64,000 bases of DNA from Pantoea agglomerans NBRC 102470. GTDB taxonomy: Bacteria; Pseudomonadota; Gammaproteobacteria; Enterobacterales; Enterobacteriaceae. Both the position numbers and the translations under genes were made by a program. This document shows positions 18,298-25,257 of the stretch, piece by piece. The notes below the pieces were generated by a model. It was not told the origin of the DNA. It did not search any database and was given only the letters and a program-made list of their open reading frames with translations. The number at the start of each line of letters is the position of its first letter. The stretch's first letter is position 1. The stretch is from NCBI RefSeq assembly GCF_001598475.1, contig NZ_BCZA01000006.1, forward strand, positions 434,001 through 498,000, in the 5' to 3' direction.

Positions 18298-18663
18298 TGG
18301 CTTTACTCTCTCCATTGACGAACAGACGGAGTTGTCTGACGTCCCTGATAAGAGGTTCGTTTAGAAATGGGAAAAGTTGCGCAGTTGAGGAATTTTTTTT
18401 ATGTTTTTTTTATGGTGCTTCACCAGCCATCCTTTATCAGATCCTTCATTTTGAGCTGAATCGAATAAAGCTAATGTCAGCAAATTTCACCCGATTCGAT
18501 GTAGTTATTCCTCTCTGGCCGTAATCACTGTGATTTGGCCCACAATAATAGGTCTGAGTCACTGCCTTTTCCCAACAGGTGAGCATCATCACGTTTATCT
18601 TCAGTCCCATTAAGTAAATTTCCCTTACGGAATGAAAAAACGATTCAGCTAATGGGGTGAAGG
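18298..18663. promoter_or_regulatory. Divergent promoter region with CAGAC inverted repeat
   Basis: A 366-base region between peroxiredoxin and the DUF4432 gene. It holds an inverted repeat CAGAC-N6-GTCTG at 18323-18338, only 26 bases before the peroxiredoxin start, possibly an operator. An ECF-type promoter is expected upstream of the peroxiredoxin gene, but I could not identify its -35/-10 words with confidence. The rest is AT-rich with no coding sign. Confidence 0.35.
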
Positions 18664-19872
18664 ATGAAGATTAAACTGGCGTTAACGGTACTGGCAGTGC
18701 TGGTTTCAGGCTCTGCAGCGGCAAAAACCTGGGTGCTGACGAGTGCTGAACAGGGCACTGAGCAAGGAAACTGGAAGATTTCGAGTAGTGAGCTGAAGTC
18801 TCAGAGCAAACCGTTCAGCATCGAGCAGAAAGTCCTGCATGGCGGCAAGCAGGAAGGCAGTAAAATTCTGACGATCCACAGTGAGGATGGCCTGACGATT
18901 ACGCTAAGCCCGACACGTGGCATGAACTTACTGCGTGTTGAAGGCTTTGGCACCCGCATGGGCTGGGATTCACCGGTTAAAGAGGTCGTCAATCCTGCCT
19001 ACATCAATCTTGAGAGCCGCAACGGTCTGGGCTGGCTGGATGGTTTCAACGAGATGATGGTGCGTTGCGGCTACGAATGGACCGGCCATCCGGTCACCGA
19101 TGAAGGCCGAATCTATACGCTGCACGGTAAAGCAGGGAATACGCCGGTTTCTCAGCTGGAAGTTGAAGTGGCAGATGCGGCACCACACGAAATTCGTATT
19201 CGCGGACTGATTAAAGAGAGCACCTTTAAGAAAGCTGATTTGCAGACCATGACCGAGCTGCGTTACGTGCCAGGCAGCAACAGTTTCAGCCTGCATGATG
19301 TGTTAACCAACCATGCCGACTATCCGCACGATTACCAGATCATCTATCACAGCAACTTCGGCAAACCGATTCTGGAAGAGGGCGCACGCTTCCTGGCGCC
19401 GATGTCCGGCATCAGCCCGTTCAATGACTACGCGAAAGCCGGGTTAAAAGAGTGGCAGACCTATAAAGGTCCGACCAAAGACTTCGATGAGATGGTGTTC
19501 AACATCAAGCCGCTTTCAGACAGCAATCATCAGACCGTCGCTGCGGTAATAAATAAAGCGGGCAACAGCGGCGCATCCATTCAGTTCGATACGCGTCAGC
19601 TCCCAATGCTGACCTTATGGAAAAATACCGACACCCTGAAACAGGGCTACGTGACCGGCATCGAACCTGGTACCAGTTACGCCTATCCGGTCACCATTGA
19701 ACGTGAACAAAAACGCGTGAAGCAGCTGCAACCGGGTGCCAGTACGGCATTTGATCTGACTTACACCTTGCTGCACAGCAGCGAGCAGGTTAATGACGTT
19801 GAGAAACGCATTAAGGACATTCAGGGTGAAACGAAGATTGATGTGAGCGAGACGCCGATAGCGAAAGAGTAA
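18664..19872 (+). CDS. Secreted aldose epimerase-like protein (DUF4432)
   Basis: A 402-residue protein with a clear signal peptide (MKIKLALTVLAVLVSGSAAA, cleavage near AAA-K), so it is periplasmic. The rest fits DUF4432, a galactose-mutarotase-like beta-sandwich: SPTRGMNLLRVEG, GWLDGFNEMMVRCG, YTLHGKAGNTP and GIEPGTSYAYP are typical family landmarks. The activity is probably sugar or sugar-phosphate epimerisation/binding, but no member's substrate can be assigned from sequence. Ribosome site GGGGTGAAGG precedes ATG. It stands alone and ends at an intrinsic terminator. Confidence 0.75.
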   Translation: MKIKLALTVLAVLVSGSAAAKTWVLTSAEQGTEQGNWKISSSELKSQSKPFSIEQKVLHGGKQEGSKILTIHSEDGLTITLSPTRGMNLLRVEGFGTRMGWDSPVKEVVNPAYINLESRNGLGWLDGFNEMMVRCGYEWTGHPVTDEGRIYTLHGKAGNTPVSQLEVEVADAAPHEIRIRGLIKESTFKKADLQTMTELRYVPGSNSFSLHDVLTNHADYPHDYQIIYHSNFGKPILEEGARFLAPMSGISPFNDYAKAGLKEWQTYKGPTKDFDEMVFNIKPLSDSNHQTVAAVINKAGNSGASIQFDTRQLPMLTLWKNTDTLKQGYVTGIEPGTSYAYPVTIEREQKRVKQLQPGASTAFDLTYTLLHSSEQVNDVEKRIKDIQGETKIDVSETPIAKE

Positions 19873-19883
19873 CGACCCATCAT

Positions 19884-19911
19884 AACCCCAGCTAAATTGT
19901 TGGGGTTTTTA
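19884..19911 (+). terminator. Intrinsic terminator after DUF4432 gene
   Basis: Stem AACCCCA/TGGGGTT with a 10-base loop and a run of five T residues, 12 bases after the stop. Confidence 0.85.
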
Positions 19912-20189
19912 GTTTATAGGTCAGCCAGTTATGTTGTGCCACAACTGATAACGGCAGTAATCGACATTAGGCATTGTTAATTGTACCGTCAAGAGATGAC
20001 AATACCGATGCGGGAGAATAGCGCAGTCCTGCGATGGATAATGGCAATGCGATAACATCGTAGTGTTGGACATCACGGGTAAATATTCGGCATAGCTGTG
20101 GGAGGGTTTTAAGCCGAAAGTTGATGGAAAAGAGTAACTCTGAAATACTAACAGTTAATAACTGATAGTAACTCAGCGGGAGAGGAATC

Positions 20190-20450
20190 ATGCCAACCAG
20201 CGTAGCACTTAGTCCTTATTTCGAAGCGTTCATTCGCGAACAGATTGAAAGCGGGCGATATAACAACACCAGTGAAGTGATCCGTGCGGGCCTCAGGGCA
20301 CTGGAAGAACGGGAGCAGCAGATGAAACTTGATGCTCTGCAAACAGCTGTCAGCGCAGGTATAAACAGCGGCGAAAGCAAAAACGCGGAAGAGGTATTTG
20401 GTCGCCTGTCGCAAAAATATCGGCGGCAGGCCGAAGGTGGTAAAGCGTAA
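20190..20450 (+). CDS. parD: ParD-family antitoxin
   Basis: An 86-residue ribbon-helix-helix antitoxin. The DNA-binding N-terminus reads [36 protein letters not shown], the standard ParD/CC2985 pattern, and the charged C-terminus would wrap the toxin. It is intact and has a GAGAGG ribosome site. Its TAA shares a base with the start of the truncated parE (TAATG), the usual toxin-antitoxin coupling. With the toxin broken, it is an orphan antitoxin that could still repress its own promoter or neutralise a ParE made elsewhere. Confidence 0.85.
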   Translation: [86 protein letters not shown]

Positions 20451-20722
20451 TGAAACTGGGTATTTCGCCTCTGGCAGAACAGGATATGGAGGCCATCGGT
20501 GATTATATCGCGCAGGATAACCCGGTGCGCGCGGTGAGCTTTACGGAAGAACTATACCAGCAATGCTTGCTGATAGCCGAGTCGCCGGTTATCTACAAAG
20601 AAAGACCGGAACTGGGACAGAGCGTCAGAAGTTGTACTTACGGGTGCTGGGCGATGTCCAGGATCAGCATATCAGTGAGCTTAAGGGCAATTCCAAGGCG
20701 GTTATGTCTGCCCCGGCGCTGA
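20450..20722 (+). pseudogene. parE: Truncated ParE toxin
   Basis: The first 65 or so residues match ParE/RelE-superfamily toxins (LGISPLAEQDMEAIGDYIAQ, then ERPELGQSVRSCTYG). The expected last beta strands, normally carrying the hydrophobic and Arg/His residues of the active fold, are replaced after about 20645 by frame-shadow sequence of a Tn3 transposase fragment. The 90-residue reading frame therefore ends with an unrelated tail. The toxin is very probably inactive. The joint marks an insertion or deletion by the adjacent Tn3-family element. Confidence 0.8.
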
Positions 20723-20805
20723 TTAACAAAATCCAGATCGCGCTCATCAAGATGAAAATACCTCGCCAGCTGAACCTCATTTGGCTCGGCGGCATAACAA
20801 CCCAT
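20668..20805 (-). pseudogene. Tn3 TnpA N-terminal fragment (DUF4158)
   Basis: On the minus strand this reads GCYAAEPNEVQLARYFHLD followed by ERDLDFVNQRRGRHNRLGI, a good match to the N-terminal DUF4158 domain of Tn3-family transposases. Only about 45 residues remain of roughly 1000. It is cut at its 5' end by the resolvase fragment and at its 3' end by the parE joint. Confidence 0.75.
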
Positions 20806-20812
20806 CATCATT

Positions 20813-21061
20813 TGTACCAAAATGGATAGACTCGGGCGCAATACCGCTGACATGATCCATATCGTTGACGCCTGCCATAAAAAAGGGATCGCCATCCGGT
20901 TTCTGGAGAATGGCCTCAGTACGGAAGGAACGATGAGGAAAATGGTCATTCAGATTCTGGCCGCCGTGGCAGAGGCCGAGCGGGAACGTATTCTGGAACG
21001 AACACGACGGTTTACAACTGAAAATATTGAAAATGGCTACTGGCATCAACGGAAAGAGTAA
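20813..21061 (+). pseudogene. Serine resolvase (TnpR) fragment
   Basis: About 80 residues of a serine recombinase from the KMDRLGRN motif onward, through the dimerisation helix (AAVAEAERERILERT). The catalytic Ser and the first 60 or so residues are missing and the DNA-binding helix-turn-helix is lost after YWHQRKE. An ATG at 20822 could start a short product but it would be inactive. Confidence 0.75.
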
Positions 21062-21146
21062 ACAAAACCCTCGTTTTCTTTACTCGCCTGATCTGCTCAA
21101 AAAACACACTTAGCGTACAGTTTCATACCGTTGGGCACCAAATTCC

Positions 21147-21174
21147 TTTACCATATCCTCTTATCCCATATAAT
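21147..21174 (+). promoter_or_regulatory. Promoter of the hcp operon
   Basis: A perfect -10 box TATAAT at 21169-21174 with a TTTACC -35-like box 16 bases upstream. The -10 lies inside a small inverted repeat (CCCAT...ATGGG). An AAGAGGAG ribosome site follows before ATG 21209. Inferred from sequence only. Confidence 0.5.
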
Positions 21175-21208
21175 AACTAATGGGATTTAAATTAAGAGGA
21201 GTTTTTAT

Positions 21209-21697
21209 ATGGCTATACCCGTTTATCTTTGGCTCTATGATGATGCCGGAAATCTGATAAAAGGTTCTGTTGATGTTTCTGGTCGTGAGCATAGCATTGA
21301 AACTGTTGCTTTGCGTCATATGATAGAACTACCAACTGATAATAACACTGGGAAAATTACTGGAACAAGAGTTCATGAGCCAATTAGTTTTGATAAAGAA
21401 ATAGACTCTTCTTCAACTTATTTATATAAAGCATTAACTACTGGTAAAAATCTAAAGTTAGCAGAGTTTAAATATTACCGCATTAATAATTCTGGTCAAG
21501 AAGAACACTATTTCTCTATTATTTTAGAAAAGGTTAAAGTCGAATCCATTACATCTCTAATGTATGATATTAAAGATAATTACGGTGAAAACAAAAATTA
21601 TCTTGAATGCGTTGATTTAGGGTATGAAAAAATCACATGGCATTACACCGATGGTAATATTATTCACTCTGATAGCTGGAAAGAAAGAGCAGCGTAA
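21209..21697 (+). CDS. hcp: Hcp-family type VI secretion tube protein
   Basis: A 162-residue Hcp1-like protein. The N-terminus MAIPVYLWLYDDAGNLIKGS, then GREHSIETVALRHMIELP, and the HEPISFDKEIDSSS strand followed by the YLYKALTTGKNL helix are the standard Hcp landmarks. Hcp hexamers form the T6SS inner tube and chaperone small effectors. No other T6SS structural gene is in the window, so this is an orphan Hcp unit that must use an apparatus encoded elsewhere. It is markedly AT-rich compared with flanking genes and is followed after 16 bases by a DUF2778 effector, pointing to Hcp-dependent delivery of that toxin. Confidence 0.9.
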   Translation: MAIPVYLWLYDDAGNLIKGSVDVSGREHSIETVALRHMIELPTDNNTGKITGTRVHEPISFDKEIDSSSTYLYKALTTGKNLKLAEFKYYRINNSGQEEHYFSIILEKVKVESITSLMYDIKDNYGENKNYLECVDLGYEKITWHYTDGNIIHSDSWKERAA

Positions 21698-21713
21698 ATA
21701 AAAGGAGTTAGCT

Positions 21714-22073
21714 ATGACATGGACTTATAAACAAAGTACAGGTGAACTTTTTCATAATGGTTCTTTTATTGAAAAGGGTTATTCTGGTCGCATGACTAAT
21801 AAAAATAATCCAGATCGTCAACAAGTGAAAGGATTGGGACCATTACCTCAAGGAACTTATCGTATTTCAGGACAATCGAGATCCAAAGGCCCAATGACTA
21901 TTATACTTGTTCAAACATTCGGTAACACTTTTGGTAGAAGCGCTTTCCGTATACACGGTGAAAGAGTTCATGGTGTTCCGGGGTGGGCTTCTGAAGGTTG
22001 TATCATCATGGGGCCGGGAACACGTAGACGCATCCTTGACTCAAATGATACTCGTCTGGAAGTGGTAAGATGA
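21714..22073 (+). CDS. Tlde1-type L,D-transpeptidase T6SS effector (DUF2778)
   Basis: A 119-residue DUF2778 protein. The family includes Tlde1, a T6SS effector that acts in the periplasm of target cells on peptidoglycan stem peptides through an L,D-transpeptidase-like Cys. The catalytic region is visible: RIHGERVHG supplies the His and SEGCIIMGP the Cys, with the N-terminal WTYKQSTGELFHNG typical of the family. No signal peptide is present, as expected for a Hcp-loaded cargo. The last codons overlap the next gene by four bases (ATGA). AT-rich composition suggests horizontal acquisition. Confidence 0.85.
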   Translation: MTWTYKQSTGELFHNGSFIEKGYSGRMTNKNNPDRQQVKGLGPLPQGTYRISGQSRSKGPMTIILVQTFGNTFGRSAFRIHGERVHGVPGWASEGCIIMGPGTRRRILDSNDTRLEVVR

Positions 22074-22579
22074 GGCGCTTTAATACTGCTACATTAGCAT
22101 TATTATTTTCATTTGCCAGCCATGCTATGGCGACGAACCCTTTGAATTTAGATATTGTTATTAATAGTGTTAGTAGAGGTGATCATAAAGCGTTAAATGA
22201 TGTCCCATCATTAACTGAAAAAATTAGCATCGAAAAAAGCAATGATTTAAGAAATGCGCTTTCTCATTCACTTATCATATCCACACCTGAAACACTTGAT
22301 GCTTTGAATGTAATTGATAAAAATATTTCTGAAAAAGGTCATTCTTTTTTAAGGGATAAGTTCGGAACTGACTCTATTTGTTCTTATGTTATTGATAGTA
22401 ACAAATATGATAGAGAGTCATTTTTTAAATATTATTCAAAAGCTAGGTTAAATCTTGAAAAAATTGGTGGTAAAGGTAAGTCCTGTCTTGATTTAATGAA
22501 TTCGTCAGTAGAGGAAATAACCAACGAAGAAAAACAGGGTAAAATGAAATGGGGTGTTGATAAATACGTTTTTGATTGA
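22070..22579 (+). CDS. Probable periplasmic immunity protein for the Tlde1-type effector
   Basis: A 169-residue protein I do not recognise as a named family. It has a signal peptide (MRRFNTATLALLFSFASHAMA), so it should reach the periplasm, where an L,D-transpeptidase toxin would act on kin. The mature part is mostly helical with two Cys (ICSY, SCLD) that could form a disulphide. Four-base overlap with the effector gene and an immediate intrinsic terminator define a closed three-gene operon, the classic position for an immunity gene. The role is inferred from context. Confidence 0.7.
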   Translation: MRRFNTATLALLFSFASHAMATNPLNLDIVINSVSRGDHKALNDVPSLTEKISIEKSNDLRNALSHSLIISTPETLDALNVIDKNISEKGHSFLRDKFGTDSICSYVIDSNKYDRESFFKYYSKARLNLEKIGGKGKSCLDLMNSSVEEITNEEKQGKMKWGVDKYVFD

Positions 22580-22582
22580 ATA

Positions 22583-22604
22583 AAAGCCCCAAAAGGGGCT
22601 TTCG
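22583..22604 (+). terminator. Terminator of the hcp-effector-immunity operon
   Basis: Perfect 8-bp stem AAAGCCCC/GGGGCTTT with an AAAA loop, four bases after the immunity stop codon. The T-run is short. Confidence 0.8.
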
Positions 22605-23359
22605 TATTACGCTTCACGTAGTTTATGAACAAACTCAGGTTTACGCGTCGATGACGCGCAACAGCTTCAACGCCGCACCTGCCGGAGTTCTTAACCCCTA
22701 TTCCCACGACTGAACGAGAGAAGAGCTAACCCCGATCAGAGGGGGGCGAGAGCCAACCGTACATATTTATATATATCAGTCAGTTACTTCACTAACTTGG
22801 TTTTTACATCATTGACCGTTAAACCCCAAGTCCGTATAGAGAGGCTGCTACATGGTTCGCGGGATATTATCACGCTGTGCTCTGAACAGGAGGCGTCGGG
22901 AAGCTCTCGCTGAGCAGGGTGCTCCCGTACACGTCAGAGCGTGCCGTCCGTAGTAATCATCCAATAAATAATCTTGCAGATTAGTTGCGATACATCCTCC
23001 TGTGTCTGAAGTGAAAATCCGAAGGAGGGTGAATTGAGATTACTTAGGCTACCTGAGTACATGTGTGATACGTTATTTAACATAAGATAGATTATGCGCA
23101 CTTAAGGCGAGGCGGTAACATAGAGGCTAAAGCTCTAAGCTAACCTTATCCGGGCGCTTCAGACAACCTGCTGAAGCCCCTTGTATGAGTATGACGGCCT
23201 CTGGTGAGGAATTTTCACGATCAATAAAGCCGTCGCCTCACCACCACTGTATCTCTCACGGCGATCGGTTCAGGATAGACCGCGGCGATGATCGCTGGTT
23301 TAAGAGCACGCTGTTGCTCTCAACCCGTCGCGCCCTGACACACTGCGAATCGACAGCAT
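22605..23359. other. Non-coding region around the dif-like site
   Basis: About 750 bases with no convincing gene. It includes a stem CATCCTCC/GGAGGGTG near 22995-23032 and the XerCD site at 23075-23102. A short open frame near 23185-23370 shows no recognisable protein pattern. Such gene-poor flanks are typical of replicon termini. Confidence 0.5.
23075..23102 (-). other. dif: XerCD recombination site (dif-like)
   Basis: Read on the minus strand: XerC arm AGTGCGCATAA, centre TCTATC, XerD arm TTATGTTAAAT. E. coli dif has GGTGCGCATAA, TGTATA and TTATGTTAAAT, so 25 of 28 positions agree. The XerD arm is identical, the XerC arm has one change, and the centre has two. This is the site at which XerC/XerD resolve replicon dimers under FtsK control. 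The altered centre would prevent recombination with an E. coli-type dif and is what one expects of a second replicon in the same cell. Confidence 0.85.
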
Positions 23360-23755
23360 CTATGGCTTAGGCAATGAAGTCTCGTGCAGATGTCGCCACA
23401 AAACCTTGCCAGCATCATTTACCTCGAACACAACCGTAGAAAACCGCAGCGTGACCTCCTGACCCGGAAGCTGCTGCAACTCCTTATATACCACAGTGGC
23501 GTTTCCTTCACTCTCAGCAACCATCTGCATGTCGCAGATATCAATCGCTAAACCCGGACGTGCACCGCGCTGAGTGCGGAAAAACCCATTTAGTGTCGTG
23601 AAATCCAGTAAGGCACCGCCCGGTGTCACCATGGAATATGCAGGACTAAAACGCGCTAAAAGTTCCTCACAAACCTCATCATGTGCTTCTATGTTACACA
23701 GCCAGTTGCGAATCAATTCGTGGGCGTCCAGTACTTCCTTAAAATAACGGTTCAT
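23360..23755 (-). CDS. NTF2/SnoaL-like protein (DUF4440 type)
   Basis: A 131-residue small alpha/beta protein with the cone-shaped NTF2-like pattern: an N-terminal helix (HELIRNWLCNIE), a middle segment with MVTPGGALLDFTTLNGFF, and closing strands ending VLWRHLHETSL. Members bind or transform small hydrophobic ligands, but activity cannot be assigned. Its start overlaps the MFS stop by four bases (ATGA), so it is co-translated with an efflux pump and may act on the same compound. Confidence 0.7.
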   Translation of the reverse strand: MNRYFKEVLDAHELIRNWLCNIEAHDEVCEELLARFSPAYSMVTPGGALLDFTTLNGFFRTQRGARPGLAIDICDMQMVAESEGNATVVYKELQQLPGQEVTLRFSTVVFEVNDAGKVLWRHLHETSLPKP

Positions 23756-25131
23756 TTTTGGTCCCTTTTAAGCATAGAAATAACCTTCTGATTTGAAATG
23801 CGTAAACAGCACAGAAGCGGAATCACAGCGCTGAATGCCGCTATAACAAAACAGAGGTGATAAGCGTGTTCTTCAGGCATGCCGCTATTCGCAATCAGAT
23901 TGAACAGCAGGCTGACCAGCGTAACGCCGAGACAAAAACTGAGCTGGCGATTGATATTCCAGAGTGCGCTGGCATCAGCAAGTTCGCTGTCGGTGATGTG
24001 AATAAAAGCAGAACTCTGAGCCGTGCTGCTGCACAGGCTGCCGCCAAATCCCATCAAGGCGAAAGCAAGTACAAAGACTAAGATGTCCGATGTCTGGCCA
24101 GTCAGCGCCAGCAGGCCAATATCCAGCGCCTGAAACAGACAGCCGGTGATAAATAGCGGGCGTGGTCCCCAGAGGTTGAACGTCTTACCTGTCAGACTAA
24201 TTGCCGCAAAGGAAGCCAGAGACCATGGCAGCATGAGCGCGCCGACAATGCTGGCATGCATACCTAATTGATTTTGCAGGTATAGCATAGTGATCATACT
24301 GACGCCGGTGAACACGCCTGGTATAAACTGATAGATCAGCATTGCGGTGTGTAAGAGCGGATCCTTTATCAGATGCAGGTTAATGAGTGGATGGCTTTTT
24401 CGAAGTGCGTCCCACACATAGCCCGCCAGAGTAAGGACGCCAGCAAGCAGCATCATCGCCCCCTGATAAAGCCTGTCAGCATCGCCCAGGTAAGTCAGTC
24501 CGAGAAGGATCAGCGTGAGCGCGGTACAACCACTGACTAAACCCACCAGGTCCAGCGGGTCAGATGAGTTCGCCGGTTTGTCTGCTTTGAGCCAGCATCC
24601 CGCCAGCAGCAATGCCGCAACCGCGAGCGGCAGGCTCACAAGAAAAACCCAGCGCCAGCTAAGGCTCTCAACCACTATTCCACCAATAGCTGGCGACAAG
24701 GCGGGTGCCAGCAATGCAATCAACATCACTACTGACGATAACTTCGCACGTTCATTGCTTCTGTATAACGCATAGGTCATCGTCTGACCGATGGGGATCA
24801 ACAGTCCGCCGCCGATGCCCTGTATCCATCGGAAGGCGATGAGCTGAGAAACTGACGTTGATGCCCCCACACCACAGGTGCCCGCAATGAAAATAAGAAG
24901 TGAGAGCATAAACAGACGTTTTGCGCCCATGCGCCGTACCAGCCAGCTACTGAGCGGTATGACCAGCGTCAGGCCTAAGATGTAGCCATTACTGATCCAT
25001 GCCAGCTGGCTAACGGGAGCATCAAAATGTCTGCCAATCTCTGGATAAGCAACATTGGCGATAAACATGTTGACCAGATCAATAAAAAATCCCAGCAAAT
25101 AGACACTTGCTACGCGCACACGATAGCTCAT
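23752..25131 (-). CDS. MFS drug/efflux transporter, DHA2 family
   Basis: A 459-residue membrane protein with about 14 hydrophobic segments, the size and layout of the DHA2 (EmrB/QacA) family. The loop 2-3 motif appears as SSWLVRRMGAKRLFM, and helix 5 holds the antiporter-type motif LAPALSPAIGGIVVE. Substrates of this group are toxic hydrophobic compounds. It is transcribed away from a LysR-type regulator gene that starts 127 bases from its own start, the usual arrangement of an efflux pump and its activator. An NTF2-like gene follows with overlap. Confidence 0.8.
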   Translation of the reverse strand: MSYRVRVASVYLLGFFIDLVNMFIANVAYPEIGRHFDAPVSQLAWISNGYILGLTLVIPLSSWLVRRMGAKRLFMLSLLIFIAGTCGVGASTSVSQLIAFRWIQGIGGGLLIPIGQTMTYALYRSNERAKLSSVVMLIALLAPALSPAIGGIVVESLSWRWVFLVSLPLAVAALLLAGCWLKADKPANSSDPLDLVGLVSGCTALTLILLGLTYLGDADRLYQGAMMLLAGVLTLAGYVWDALRKSHPLINLHLIKDPLLHTAMLIYQFIPGVFTGVSMITMLYLQNQLGMHASIVGALMLPWSLASFAAISLTGKTFNLWGPRPLFITGCLFQALDIGLLALTGQTSDILVFVLAFALMGFGGSLCSSTAQSSAFIHITDSELADASALWNINRQLSFCLGVTLVSLLFNLIANSGMPEEHAYHLCFVIAAFSAVIPLLCCLRISNQKVISMLKRDQK

Positions 25132-25212
25132 TTTTTTCCCAGACAGGTCAGCGTAAGGCGCGCAGTATAGGTGCTTAAATTATCGGGATAAATTCACTTT
25201 CTGTTGTTACAC

Positions 25213-25231
25213 TGTCAAAGATATTTTGACA
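25213..25231. promoter_or_regulatory. LysR-type operator, perfect inverted repeat
   Basis: TGTCAAA-N5-TTTGACA, perfect 7-bp arms, lies between the efflux operon and the divergent LysR gene. It has the T-N11-A core and length of a LysR-family recognition site. Binding by the neighbouring regulator is inferred. Confidence 0.55.
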
Positions 25232-25257
25232 ATGAGATGTCGTTAACGGAGTTTACG

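Larger units (their letters stand above)
20645..21061. mobile_element. Tn3-family transposon remnant
   Basis: Two divergent gene scraps, a transposase N-terminal piece (minus strand) and a resolvase piece (plus strand), lie head to head with almost nothing between them. In a complete Tn3-family element the res site separates them, so res and both 5' ends have been lost by internal deletion. No 38-bp terminal repeat was recognised by eye. ParDE modules are common passengers of such elements, which may explain the neighbour. Confidence 0.7.

Noticed and set aside
19967-20191. Minus-strand frame with a VapC/PIN-like tail (TRDVQHYD)
   Set aside because: Only a few residues fit, no upstream PIN motifs are present and the frame overlaps the parD promoter; too weak to call even a remnant.
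23185-23370. 61-codon frame right of the dif-like site
   Set aside because: No recognisable domain and overlaps the convergent NTF2-like gene end.
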